Notes: generated by a model from the letters alone, not told the origin. A stretch of DNA of 64,000 bases from Halopelagius inordinatus (GCF_900113245.1 NZ_FOOQ01000001.1:124001-188000); one strand, 5' to 3'. Shown: positions 1 through 7,969, numbered from the stretch's first letter. Program-made: numbers and translations.

Positions 1-31
1 CGAACCGCGTCGGGTGCGAGACGAACGTCAC
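1..31 (-). CDS. 5' end of next gene in the DUF58 operon (partial)
   Basis: A GTG at 31-29 overlaps the TGA of the DUF58 gene (30-28) in a GTGA arrangement, the same coupling used by the two gene junctions upstream. The ten visible codons read V-T-F-V-S-H-P-T-R-F and run off the window. In haloarchaea this operon usually continues with a membrane protein and a MoxR-type AAA ATPase, so that is the expected identity, but nothing visible proves it. Confidence 0.4.
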   Translation of the reverse strand, partial: MTFVSHPTRF

Positions 32-1293
32 AGGCCGCGCTCCTTCGCCCGGAGCAGTTCCGGACCGAGCGGTTCGCTCGGCGACCACGGGACGACGGTG
101 ACGCCGCCGCCTCGAAGTCGCCGGACTCTCTCCTCCCGTTCGACCGCCGCGAACCGACTGCCGGGCGTCTCGGCCGTCGTCACGTCCGGACAGACGACGG
201 TGACCGCGGTTCGACTGTTCTCAAGTTCCAGCGCGAACGACGCCACCTCCTCGTCGGTCAACGGCGAGAAGAGGAACACCTGCGTCTGGTCCCCGAGACG
301 GCGGCGTAGTTCGTCGAACTGCCCGCTCGGAGACCAGTCGGCGTCGACTGCGGGCGGCACCGTAGAGAACGTCCGGTGACTCGCGAGTAACTGCCGGGCG
401 TCCGCGAGGTGGTCGGTGCCGCGTCCCGGTCGGTGCCAACAGAGTTCCCGGCCGACGGCGGCCAGACCGACCGCGTCCCGGCCGTTTCCGACCGCGGTCA
501 GAAGTTGCGAGATGGCCTCCCGACTGCACGCGACGGCGTTGGGTTCGTCTTCGCTCGCGGCGCGGTAGGCGCACGCTCTCGCGTCGAGACAGAGAAGCAC
601 GGACGCCGGTCGCTCCTCTCTGAACTCGATGGTGGTGAGTTCGCCCGTCTTCGCCCGGCGCTTCCAGTCGATTCGGGACATCGGGTCGCCCGTGTTGTAC
701 TCGCGGGTCTTGTGGAACTCGATACCGCTTCCGCCGTCGGGCGTCAACACCCGACCGCTTCCGAGCGTCGTCTGCTCTCGAAGCGGAACCTCCGGAACGG
801 CCGCCGCGCACTCGATTGCGGCGTCCGCCGAGACGGACGTCTCGACTTCGGTCGAGCCGGTTATATCGCGTGCGACGACCGTCGCGGGGTCGAACTGGTG
901 GCGGCCGTGCGCGGCCTCCACGTCGTACTCGAACTCGGTCGTCGACCCCGGCCGCAGGAACGCCGCGTGCCGCGGCGTCCCGTTACTCACCGTCAGCATC
1001 GGCGGGACGCCGTCGACGATACGGAGGTCCGAGAGCGTCGAGTCGCCGACGTTGCGAACGCGGACGGTCACCGTCACGTCGTCGCCCGCCGCCGGGTCGG
1101 TCGGCGTCAGAGAGCGCGTCACGTCGAGTTCGACCGACGGCGGGGACCGAAGCCACGGGTACGCCGCGAATCCCGCGCCGACCGCACCGGCGAGCAACAC
1201 CAGCGGTCTCGTCGCGAACACGCCGACTGCGCTCGCGAGCAAGGCGATGGCGACGACGCCCCGCCACCGGTGCGTCCGGCGAACGGCGGTCAT
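28..1293 (-). CDS. DUF58 domain membrane protein
   Basis: 421-residue protein. Two hydrophobic segments lie within the first 50 residues, followed by a CARDB/DUF11-like extracellular-type beta region (about 55-160), then the DUF58 signature R-E-Y-x2-G-D-x4-I-D-W-K near residue 230 and a vWA-like fold to the end. DUF58 proteins typically work with a MoxR AAA ATPase in envelope or complex assembly; the exact role is unknown. The ATG at 1293 was chosen because it overlaps the upstream gene's stop as ATGA and leaves out a long arginine-rich, non-protein-like extension. It is the third gene of a translationally coupled minus-strand operon. Confidence 0.9.
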   Translation of the reverse strand: MTAVRRTHRWRGVVAIALLASAVGVFATRPLVLLAGAVGAGFAAYPWLRSPPSVELDVTRSLTPTDPAAGDDVTVTVRVRNVGDSTLSDLRIVDGVPPMLTVSNGTPRHAAFLRPGSTTEFEYDVEAAHGRHQFDPATVVARDITGSTEVETSVSADAAIECAAAVPEVPLREQTTLGSGRVLTPDGGSGIEFHKTREYNTGDPMSRIDWKRRAKTGELTTIEFREERPASVLLCLDARACAYRAASEDEPNAVACSREAISQLLTAVGNGRDAVGLAAVGRELCWHRPGRGTDHLADARQLLASHRTFSTVPPAVDADWSPSGQFDELRRRLGDQTQVFLFSPLTDEEVASFALELENSRTAVTVVCPDVTTAETPGSRFAAVEREERVRRLRGGGVTVVPWSPSEPLGPELLRAKERGL

Positions 1294-1964
1294 CGCTCGC
1301 CTCCCGCGGTGCCCGCCGCACTCGCCGTACTCACGGCGGACTCGCTGTTCTCTCCACCGGTTCCTGTTCCGGGTTCGACGCCGCCGAGGCGGCAGACTTC
1401 GTCGGCCGCGCGCCGCGCGCCCGTCTGGAACCACGACCGCCGAGAGACGAGAGCGCGGAGGCGCGCCCCTATCCACGGCCGTCTGGCGTTGCTCAGAAAC
1501 GTCGCCGCCGCGTCGTCGTCGGTCCACTCGCCGCTTTCGATCATCTCGCTGGCTCTCTCCTGAGAGACGTTTTCGCGGCGCATCACCTCCCGTTCGGCCG
1601 CCCGGCGAATCCGCGCTCGGAGCCGCTTTTCCTCCTCGGTCGGACGGTGCGGAAGCAGGTGGAGACGCTCCGTGACGGTCCGGTCGAACCGGACGCCGGG
1701 GTAGGCGGCGTGTTGGACCGTCTCCGGGTTCGGCATCGTCGCTTGGTCGACGCCGTCCAGTCCGCGACGAGCGACGACAGCAACGACGAACAGGATGGCG
1801 ACGACGCCCACCGCGGCGGCCAGAACGTAGTCGCTCCCGACCGCTTCGACGAGCGCATCGGACGGGAACGCCTCGGAAACGGCCGGGACGGCGACGACGA
1901 GGAGAGCGAGAGACAGGACGCAAGCGCCCGCGATGCCGAGTGCGATTCGGAGGCGTCGTCTCAT
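1290..1964 (-). CDS. haloarchaeal DUF7269-like membrane protein
   Basis: 224 residues. Two transmembrane helices (about residues 6-27 and 47-66) are followed by a cytoplasmic domain rich in Arg/Glu and a Gly/Ser/Ala-rich tail. It sits between DUF4129 and DUF58 with ATGA overlaps on both sides (stop 1292-1290 shares bases with the DUF58 start; start 1964-1962 shares bases with the DUF4129 stop), so its product is probably stoichiometric with those partners. The DUF number is recalled from operon position and appearance, not checked. The catalytic role, if any, is unknown. Confidence 0.8.
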   Translation of the reverse strand: MRRRLRIALGIAGACVLSLALLVVAVPAVSEAFPSDALVEAVGSDYVLAAAVGVVAILFVVAVVARRGLDGVDQATMPNPETVQHAAYPGVRFDRTVTERLHLLPHRPTEEEKRLRARIRRAAEREVMRRENVSQERASEMIESGEWTDDDAAATFLSNARRPWIGARLRALVSRRSWFQTGARRAADEVCRLGGVEPGTGTGGENSESAVSTASAAGTAGGER

Positions 1965-2815
1965 CGTCTCTCCTCGTTGTTTGCACGCCGATCCGACGAC
2001 GTTCGCTCTGTCGCGTTTCGCTCGCCGCCGTCGGCCCGGACGTCGGTTCGCACGTCGAGACGCGCGAGGTTGCGGTGCACTTCGGCGCGGCGCGCCTCGG
2101 TCACCTCGCGTTCGCCGTACGTGACCTCCTCGAAGACGCGCCGGATGCGCTGGACCGCGTCGGGGTCGAGACCGCTCTCGACGGCCTCGTCCGCGCATTC
2201 GGCGGGCGTCTTCTTCCAGGGGTTCTCGACGCGCGTCGCGCCGAGGATATCGACCCACGCCCGTTCGACGTCGTTCTCGGGCGCGGGGACGCCGACCGGT
2301 TCTTCGGACGCGCGGTTCTCGGGCGGTTCGAGGAACGCGGCGACCCGGTCGCGGTACCGGACGAGAAGCGCCAACACGAGAACCGCTATCAGGAGCGGTA
2401 TCCAACTCTGTCCGGGGTCGGGAACGTTCCCGAACCCGCCGAGAGACTGCTGGCTCTCCTCTTGTCCGGACCCGGACTGTCGGTTCTTCTCGGCGTCTTT
2501 TTGCTGTTGCCCGGAGCTTCCGTCGTCGCCGCTCCGTCGATTCCGCTCTTCGTCACCGCCGTCGTCGTCCCGCGTCGTCAACGACCCGTCCGACGACTTC
2601 TCCGCCGAGGTGTCTCCGGACCCGTCTCCGGCGGCGGTAATCGCCTCCTTCAACGTCCCGGTGTCGGACTGACTGATGGGGATGAGTTCGTGACCGACGT
2701 TTATGACCTCGTCCGGCGTCGACGAGAGCGACGATTCGAGCGTCGTGGAGGCGACGCCCACCGAGGTGACACAGGCGAACGCGACGACGAGTGTCGCGAG
2801 TGCGCGCGCGTTCAT
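1961..2815 (-). CDS. DUF4129 domain secreted/membrane protein
   Basis: 284 residues. An N-terminal signal-like helix (residues 4-22) precedes a long polar region full of Gly, Ser, Asp, Gln and Lys. One transmembrane helix (about 140-157) follows, then a cytoplasmic DUF4129 segment containing A-W-V-D-I-L and the N-P-W-K-K-T-P-A-E motif typical of the family. DUF4129 proteins co-occur with transglutaminase-like, DUF58 and MoxR proteins. This is the first gene of the operon; its start faces the A/T-rich 2816-3067 spacer, where the promoter must lie. Confidence 0.85.
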   Translation of the reverse strand: MNARALATLVVAFACVTSVGVASTTLESSLSSTPDEVINVGHELIPISQSDTGTLKEAITAAGDGSGDTSAEKSSDGSLTTRDDDGGDEERNRRSGDDGSSGQQQKDAEKNRQSGSGQEESQQSLGGFGNVPDPGQSWIPLLIAVLVLALLVRYRDRVAAFLEPPENRASEEPVGVPAPENDVERAWVDILGATRVENPWKKTPAECADEAVESGLDPDAVQRIRRVFEEVTYGEREVTEARRAEVHRNLARLDVRTDVRADGGERNATERTSSDRRANNEERR

Positions 2816-3067
2816 CTGACTCGCAGTCGTCGTGGTCTATCTCCGACTCGATCCGTTGTGACGACGGGACGTTCCGATACCGACATCTCCGTCGCCGCGA
2901 CTGGCGAACAACTCACGTCGGTACGATTCGTCGGCTGTTCGGCGTAAGGCATTTTTTGGAGGTATCTGGTAATATCACAAAATACGACGCGTGGTTAGCG
3001 ACCCCATTACGGGCGGACGGCGTCCGCAGACGCCCGACTTTTTACCTCCGGGTCCGTTCGTCTCCCC
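2816..3067. promoter_or_regulatory. divergent intergenic region
   Basis: A 252-bp spacer between the DUF4129 gene (minus) and the first MgtE-like gene (plus). An A/T-rich stretch at about 2948-2985 stands out from the GC-rich surroundings and probably holds promoter elements. A run of T (3038-3044) lies about 25-30 nt before the ATG at 3068 and could be the plus-strand TATA-like box. No ORF worth reporting was seen. Confidence 0.4.
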
Positions 3068-3649
3068 ATGACACTGGGCGACGCCGCCGCGGAAGCGTAC
3101 AGAGAGGCGCTTCCGGCACTCGTCGCCAGCCTCGTTGGTGGGCTCTTGGCCGGCGTCGTTCTCAGCGGGATGGACTCCGAACTCGAAGCGGTACCCGGAC
3201 TGCTCGTCATCGTCCCGGCGCTTCTCGCGACGCGGGGGAACGTCTACGGCTCTCTCGGCGCGCGCATCGCCACCGCTCTCCACCAAGGCCTCATCGAACC
3301 TCGCGTCTCCGCGGCCGACGAACGACTCCGGGCCGCCGCCGCCGCGGCGTTGGCGAACGGCGTCCTCGCGTCGGTGTTCGCCTCCGTCGTCGCCTTCGCG
3401 CTTCTCAGTTTGCTCGGCCGCGACGTGGCGTCAGTGGGAGTGCTCGCGGCCGTCGCCTTCGTCGCGGGAGTCCTCTCGGGCCTCGCGCTCACCGTCGTCG
3501 TCGTAGTCGTCGTGTTCGCGGGCTACCGGCGGGGACACAACCCGGACACACTCGTGGGCCCTCTCGTCACCACCACCGGCGACGTGTTCGGCGTCCTCTT
3601 TTTGCTCGTCGCGGTCCGGGTCGTCCTGTTCGTCGGAGGTGTCGTCTGA
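3068..3649 (+). CDS. MgtE-type divalent cation channel domain protein, half 1
   Basis: 193 residues, almost entirely membrane: about five hydrophobic segments. It has the MgtE membrane-domain signature P-A-L-x2-T-R-G-N (about residues 51-59) and a second G-D-V-F-G motif near residue 177. It lacks the N-domain and CBS domains of full-length MgtE, so it corresponds to the pore domain only. The next gene starts on the base after its stop and encodes a related pore domain; the two probably form a heterodimeric Mg2+ or other divalent-cation channel, because MgtE pores are dimers. Confidence 0.85.
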   Translation: MTLGDAAAEAYREALPALVASLVGGLLAGVVLSGMDSELEAVPGLLVIVPALLATRGNVYGSLGARIATALHQGLIEPRVSAADERLRAAAAAALANGVLASVFASVVAFALLSLLGRDVASVGVLAAVAFVAGVLSGLALTVVVVVVVFAGYRRGHNPDTLVGPLVTTTGDVFGVLFLLVAVRVVLFVGGVV

Positions 3650-4207
3650 ATGCGGACCGAGTGGACGGTTCGAGCCATCACGCGGGCGATGCTCCCCGTT
3701 CTCCTCGTGTTGACGCTCGTGGAACTGGGGAGCGGACTCGTCCTCGGAAGCTTCGAGGCGCAACTCCTCCGGTTTCCCTCCCTCCTCGCTCTCGTTCCCG
3801 TCACCATCGGCACCGCGGGGAACCTCGGGAGCATCCTCGCCGCGCGCCTCTCGACGGCGCTTCACCTCGGGACGCTCTCGTTCGACCCGACGGACGAGGA
3901 ACTGGCGGGCAACGCCCTCGCCACCATCGCGCTTTCGGTGACCGTCTTTCCGGTCATCGGCGTCGGCGCGTGGGGACTGACGGGGCTTCTCGGCGGCGTC
4001 CGACTCCCGGTTTCGACCGTCGTCGCCGTCGCCCTCCTCTCCGGCATCGCACTGGCGTTTCTCGCCGTCGCCGTCACCCTCGTCACCACGTACGCCGCGT
4101 ACCGGTTCGAACTGGACCCCGACGACGTGGTCATCCCCGTGGTGACGAACACCTGCGACGTCCTCGGCGTGTTGGTGCTTTTCGCCTCCGTGCAGTTGCT
4201 CGTCTGA
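3650..4207 (+). CDS. MgtE-type divalent cation channel domain protein, half 2
   Basis: 185 residues with five predicted membrane helices. The segment L-V-P-V-T-I-G-T-A-G-N (about residues 47-57) matches the MgtE pore motif and aligns with the equivalent region of the preceding protein; the C-terminal N-T-C-D-V-L-G motif matches G-D-V-F-G there. No CBS or N domain. TGA of half 1 and ATG of half 2 are directly adjacent, implying coupled synthesis. The substrate is inferred from the family only. Confidence 0.85.
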   Translation: MRTEWTVRAITRAMLPVLLVLTLVELGSGLVLGSFEAQLLRFPSLLALVPVTIGTAGNLGSILAARLSTALHLGTLSFDPTDEELAGNALATIALSVTVFPVIGVGAWGLTGLLGGVRLPVSTVVAVALLSGIALAFLAVAVTLVTTYAAYRFELDPDDVVIPVVTNTCDVLGVLVLFASVQLLV

Positions 4208-4262
4208 ACTCGCACGCCGACGAACCGACGCCGATTAGGCCCGCCGCACCCGACCACCGAAC

Positions 4263-5246
4263 GTGCAGTCCGTGCAGACGTTCGAGACGTTGTGGCCCGT
4301 TCTTCGGGAGGTCGTCCCGCGAGTCGCCAACATCGCCGTCCTCATCGCCGTCGGCGTGTTCCTCGCGAACGTCGCCGTCGGGTTCGGAGTGGTGGACTAC
4401 GTGGCGGCCGTCTCGCGCTATCTGACGCGCCCCGCGAACCTCCCCGACGAGGTGGGCACGGCCATCTTCACCACCGCCGCCTCGACGACTGCGGGGTACG
4501 GGATGCTCGCGGAGTTCCGCGAGTCGGGGATGCTCGACGACAGGGCGACGCTCGTTGCCGTCACGATGAACACGTTCTTCGGGTTCGTCCAGCACATCTT
4601 CACGTTCTACGTGCCCGTCCTCGTTCCCATCCTCGGTGTGGAAGTCGGGGTGTTGTACGTCGGGACGCGGGCGGCGATTTCGTTGGCCATCACCGCCGTC
4701 GGCGTCCTCGCGGGGGCGGCGCTCCTTTCGGAGCGAAACGTCGATAGAACCGTCACGACTCAGGCGGACGGTGGCGTGGGCGACGAGGGCAGTGACTCGC
4801 GCCGAACCGTCGTCGCCGAGGCGGCGCGGAAGACGTGGCCGAAACTGAAGCGTATCGTCCCCCGATTGGTCGTCGTCTATCTCGTCGTGACGCTCGTCGT
4901 GCGGACGACGGACCTCGAATCGTTCACCGCGGCGGCCGACCCTCTCGCGACGTTCGTCGGCCTCCCCGGCGCGTCCATCCCCGTCATCGCCGTCTTCGCG
5001 TTCGATACGACGGCGGGCGCGGCGACTATCGCCCCCATGGTCGGAGAGGCGTTCACGCCGCGGACGGCGGTGGCGACGATGCTTCTGGGCGGTATCGTCT
5101 CGTTCGCCGTCTCGACGTTCAAACGCTCTATCCCCTTCCAGTACGGCATCTGGGGACCCCGGTTCGGGTCGAAAGTCGTCGCCGTCAACACCGCCTTGAA
5201 AGTCGCGTTCATCGGCGTCGCGTTGGTGTTCTTGCTGGCCGTTTGA
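4263..5246 (+). CDS. nucleoside-recognition (Gate) domain membrane protein
   Basis: 327 residues starting at GTG. About eight to ten membrane helices are arranged as two Gate-like halves separated by a hydrophilic linker (about 165-185). Motifs include T-T-A-A-S-T-T-A-G-Y-G-M (about 75-86) and a matching F-D-T-T-A-G-A-A-T-I in the second half, typical of nucleoside recognition/Gate proteins of the SpmA/SpmB-FeoB type. It follows the two MgtE halves by 55 bp and may be co-transcribed with them. The transported substrate cannot be read from the sequence. Confidence 0.8.
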   Translation: MQSVQTFETLWPVLREVVPRVANIAVLIAVGVFLANVAVGFGVVDYVAAVSRYLTRPANLPDEVGTAIFTTAASTTAGYGMLAEFRESGMLDDRATLVAVTMNTFFGFVQHIFTFYVPVLVPILGVEVGVLYVGTRAAISLAITAVGVLAGAALLSERNVDRTVTTQADGGVGDEGSDSRRTVVAEAARKTWPKLKRIVPRLVVVYLVVTLVVRTTDLESFTAAADPLATFVGLPGASIPVIAVFAFDTTAGAATIAPMVGEAFTPRTAVATMLLGGIVSFAVSTFKRSIPFQYGIWGPRFGSKVVAVNTALKVAFIGVALVFLLAV

Positions 5247-5306
5247 CTCTCTGCCTCCGGGCTCTCGTCCCCGCATCTCGGAGAGTATGATATATGTTCT
5301 GGCACA

Positions 5307-5318
5307 AGTATATTATAG
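5307..5318 (+). promoter_or_regulatory. TATA-like box for HalOD1 gene
   Basis: The A/T-rich element AAGTATATTATAG is centred about 27 nt before the ATG at 5339. This is archaeal TATA spacing for a leaderless transcript and supports 5339 rather than the upstream in-frame ATG at 5294. Confidence 0.55.
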
Positions 5319-5338
5319 CAACAGTCTCACAAACTGAC

Positions 5339-5662
5339 ATGGTCACGAGCGACGAGACTCCTCCCGAAGACGCCAACTGCGTGGCAGTCCACGCTCTGGG
5401 CGAGGAATCGGAGTCTGTGATAGGGGAGACGCTCCGAATTTTGGCCGACATGGAGGACGTTCCGGTCGATGACCTCGAACCGCTGTACCACCGAGTCGAG
5501 ACGGACGCGGTAGTCAGCCTCCTCGCTCACGCCAGAGAGTCGAACTCCGCGGTCAGCGTCGAGTTCACCGTCGACGAGTACACCGTCGCCGTCTCCCACG
5601 ATTACCGCGAGTCGCCGCGCGACGAGAGCCAAGTCGTCGTCGAAGTCGTCGACGGAACCTGA
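5339..5662 (+). CDS. HalOD1 output-domain protein
   Basis: 107 residues, soluble and acidic. It matches the HalOD1 pattern: an N-terminal beta segment (C-V-A-V-H-A-L), a helix with the D-V-P-V-D-D-L-E-P-L-Y motif (about residues 39-50), then V-S-V-E-F and Y-T-V-A-V-S strands. HalOD1 is a haloarchaea-specific presumed signalling output domain of unknown activity, often encoded as a free-standing protein like this one. The start is set by the TATA-like box just upstream; the ATG at 5294 would lie inside the promoter. Confidence 0.85.
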   Translation: MVTSDETPPEDANCVAVHALGEESESVIGETLRILADMEDVPVDDLEPLYHRVETDAVVSLLAHARESNSAVSVEFTVDEYTVAVSHDYRESPRDESQVVVEVVDGT

Positions 5663-5800
5663 TATCGAACTCCGCCGCGGGAGGTGGTTCTCGCGAGCGA
5701 CGTCTCGTCTTCGCGTCTCCCCGACCCGACTCCGGTTCGGTCACACCGCCCCGTTCTGCGCGTTACCAACTACCATGGTACTGTGGTCCGTACACCCCCT

Positions 5801-6322
5801 ATGGACAGCAGAACGTACGAGTTCGAGGGGAAGAAACCCGAGATTCACGAGGACGCGCGGGTGAGTCGGGACGCGACGCTGGTCGGAGACGTGACCGTCG
5901 GTGCGGATGCCAGCGTCTGGCCGGGCGTCGTCCTCCGCGGCGACGTGTCGTCGGTGCGAGTGCGACGTGAGTCCCACGTCGGCGACAACGCCGTGTTGCA
6001 CGCCGCCACTCTCGGAGAACGGGTCATGGTCGGCCACGGTGCCGTGTTGAACGAGACGCACGTCGAAGACGGGGCGTTGGTCGGGTTCAACGCGACGGTC
6101 AACACCGACGTCGTGGTGGGCGCAGACAGCATCGTCGCGTCCGGAACCGTCGTCCCCGACGGGTACGAGATACCGCCCGAGTCGTTCGTCCGCGGCGTCC
6201 CCGCGCGCGTCACGCCGCTTTCGGAGACGGACGTGGACCCCGCGGAGACGTTCGAGGCGTACCACTCGGGGGCGTACACGGACTTGGCCTCTCGTCACGC
6301 GGACCTGTTCGACGGAGAGTAA
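5801..6322 (+). CDS. gamma-carbonic anhydrase family (left-handed beta-helix) protein
   Basis: 173 residues with hexapeptide-repeat spacing typical of the left-handed beta-helix: P-E-I-H-E-D-A, S-V-W-P-G-V-V-L-R-G-D, N-A-V-L-H-A-A, V-M-V-G-H-G-A, A-L-V-G-F-N-A. Histidines in H-A-A and V-G-H-G are candidate zinc ligands, but the expected third ligand of the H-x4-H pair appears replaced by N-A-T (G-F-N-A-T), so true carbonic anhydrase activity is uncertain; YrdA/PaaY-like acyl or ferripyochelin-binding homologues are alternatives. The ATG at 5801 gives the normal family length; an upstream in-frame ATG at 5684 would add an unrelated tail. Confidence 0.85.
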   Translation: MDSRTYEFEGKKPEIHEDARVSRDATLVGDVTVGADASVWPGVVLRGDVSSVRVRRESHVGDNAVLHAATLGERVMVGHGAVLNETHVEDGALVGFNATVNTDVVVGADSIVASGTVVPDGYEIPPESFVRGVPARVTPLSETDVDPAETFEAYHSGAYTDLASRHADLFDGE

Positions 6323-6342
6323 CGGGGCGGACGGTCCGGGGG

Positions 6343-6756
6343 CTAGCGGTCGAAATCCAGCGGTTTCCCGTCCTCGGTGGGCGGGGCGATGTGGTCGACG
6401 AACTCCTCTACGGACGGTTCGCGGACGGCGACGTGGACTTCGATGTCCCCGAGTTCGTCCGGGTTGCCGACGGCGAAGTTTATCACTCCCTTGAACGCCG
6501 CCTGTTTCTTCAGCGCGAACGAAAAGCCCTCGTCGTCGGCGCGTTTCTCGAACTCCCGGCGCGCGGTGTCGAGTATCTCCTGTTCGTGAAGTCGCTCCGA
6601 AAACCGGTCGAGCGAGTGCGTCTCACCGACCAACTGTCCGGCCTCGTATTCGAACTCGACGTTCGGAAAGAGGGTCCGGACGGCGTCTTCGACTCTGTCC
6701 GTCACTTCCGTCTCTCGGACGGGCGCGACGATTCGCGCCTCGATGCTGTGTATCAT
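6343..6756 (-). CDS. UPF0201-type RNA-binding domain protein
   Basis: 137 residues, soluble. The pattern M-x-H-S-I-E-A-R-I-V-A-P-V at the N-terminus, F-P-N-V-E-F-E-Y about residue 30 and the mixed alpha/beta layout fit the archaeal UPF0201 (L5-like RNA-binding) family. Its ATG (6756-6754) overlaps the TGA of the UPF0200 kinase gene, so the two are translationally coupled. Function is unknown; a link to RNA or CoA metabolism is conjecture from neighbours. Confidence 0.85.
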   Translation of the reverse strand: MIHSIEARIVAPVRETEVTDRVEDAVRTLFPNVEFEYEAGQLVGETHSLDRFSERLHEQEILDTARREFEKRADDEGFSFALKKQAAFKGVINFAVGNPDELGDIEVHVAVREPSVEEFVDHIAPPTEDGKPLDFDR

Positions 6757-7331
6757 TCTCTCACCTCGCGTGTCGTCTGCAGTCCGTCGGGCCCCTCGCG
6801 CAGGAGCACAGACACCTGCTCGCGGAACCGTTCGAGCGTGTCGGTGTTCTCGATTCGGACGTCCGCGCGGTCCATCGCTTCGCCCATCCCGAACCCGAGC
6901 TCCCGCTTTTCGCGGTCTTTCAGCGCCTCTCTGTCGCTGTCGCTGTCGTCGCGCGCTCGGTCGAGAAGCCGTTCGGCGCGAACCTCGAAGGGCGCTTCGA
7001 TGCTCGCGAGGACGAACTCGTCGCCGAACGCCATCTCGAAGCACTCGAGTTCGACGCCCGAGCGCAGACCGTCCACGAGGACGACGTCGGCGACTTCGAG
7101 TTTCTCCTCTACGAGCGGTATCGAGCGCTCGGCGATGGCCTCCGGGCCGTCCTCCTCGCGGAGCGCGGTGGCTATCTCGCCGTGGTGTTCCGCGGGGTCG
7201 AGTCCCCGCTTGCGACACTCCTCGCGGATGACGTCGCCCATCGTCACGACGGGGACGCCCTCCTCGCGGGCGACGGCGGCGGCCTCGCCTTTGCCGCTTC
7301 CCGGGAGGCCCACGGTTCCGATGACCTTCAT
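6753..7331 (-). CDS. UPF0200 family P-loop nucleotide kinase (dephospho-CoA-kinase-like)
   Basis: 192 residues. Starts M-K-V-I-G-T-V-G-L-P-G-S-G-K-G-E with a Walker A motif G-L-P-G-S-G-K-G at about residues 8-15, then G-D-V-I-R-E-E-C (about 38-45) and V-L-V-D-G-L-R-S (about 90-97), which match the UPF0200 archaeal adenylate/dephospho-CoA-kinase-like family. ATG 7331 places the P-loop at the normal position. It is first in a two-gene operon with UPF0201. The substrate is not assignable from sequence. Confidence 0.85.
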   Translation of the reverse strand: MKVIGTVGLPGSGKGEAAAVAREEGVPVVTMGDVIREECRKRGLDPAEHHGEIATALREEDGPEAIAERSIPLVEEKLEVADVVLVDGLRSGVELECFEMAFGDEFVLASIEAPFEVRAERLLDRARDDSDSDREALKDREKRELGFGMGEAMDRADVRIENTDTLERFREQVSVLLREGPDGLQTTREVRE

Positions 7332-7377
7332 CGTCGCCCGTTTCTCGTCTGTCGGACTTAGGGTTGCCGCTACACCT

Positions 7378-7432
7378 CCAGCTTTTTTCGCCCTCGGGTT
7401 CGCTTCGCTCACCGCTCGGGCAAAAAAGCTGG
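7378..7432. repeat. long A/T-and-G/C hairpin with TCGCTTCGCTC loop
   Basis: The left arm CCAGCTTTTTTCGCCC (7378-7393) and right arm GGGCAAAAAAGCTGG (7418-7432) are reverse complements except for one extra C. The loop holds TTCGCTTCGCTC (7399-7410). It lies upstream of the UPF0200 gene and the YccF gene, which diverge. The oligo-T and oligo-A arms could also end transcription in either direction. The same loop core recurs at 8090, 8270 and 33401. Confidence 0.7.
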
Positions 7433-7541
7433 ACCAAAAAAGGCCGCTCGCTTCCTCCGGTCGCTCGCGGCTCTATTCTTCAGACTGCTCTCCGAAGCTC
7501 TATTCGACGGCGCTTTCCCCCTCGGGCGACTTTCTTCGAGT

Positions 7542-7919
7542 ATGAAAGACCGTTCCCTCCTCGTGCGCGCCCTCTGGTTCGTCCTCGTCGGGTGGTGGGC
7601 GACGCCCGTCGTCGTCAACCTCGCGTGGGCGCTGACTGTGACCGTCGTTCTCGCCCCGGTCGGAATCAAACTCGTCAACCTCGTCCCCGCGGTGTTGACC
7701 CTGAAAGAACCGCGCTCTCGGACCGTCCCCGACGCCGCCCGCGGCCAGCGTTCGCTCCTCGTGCGCGCCCTCTACTTCGTCCTCGTCGGGTGGTGGCTCG
7801 GATTCGTCTGGGCGAACGTGGCGTCGTTCCTCGCCGTCACCGTCGTCGGGCTTCCCGTCGCAATCTGGATGCTCAACCGACTCCCCGCGGTCACCTCGCT
7901 GTACCGATTCGACGGGTAG
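7542..7919 (+). CDS. YccF-type small membrane protein with internal duplication
   Basis: 125 residues with four hydrophobic segments. Two near-identical halves each begin R-S-L-L-V-R-A-L-x-F-V-L-V-G-W-W (residues 4-19 and 70-85) and end in L-P-V/A-P-V-G-I-x-x-L-N-R/L-x-P-A-V. YccF domains are found in bacteria and haloarchaea; no activity is known. The first half-repeats are also nearly identical in DNA (7555-7598 and 7753-7796), suggesting a recent or converted duplication. Confidence 0.8.
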   Translation: MKDRSLLVRALWFVLVGWWATPVVVNLAWALTVTVVLAPVGIKLVNLVPAVLTLKEPRSRTVPDAARGQRSLLVRALYFVLVGWWLGFVWANVASFLAVTVVGLPVAIWMLNRLPAVTSLYRFDG

Positions 7920-7969
7920 CGGACCGAACCCGCATCGCTTTTCATCTATCGGGGTTTGAGTGTAACCGA

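Noticed and set aside
5294-5338. Upstream in-frame start of the HalOD1 gene
   Set aside because: It sits inside the TATA-like promoter region and adds residues unlike the family.
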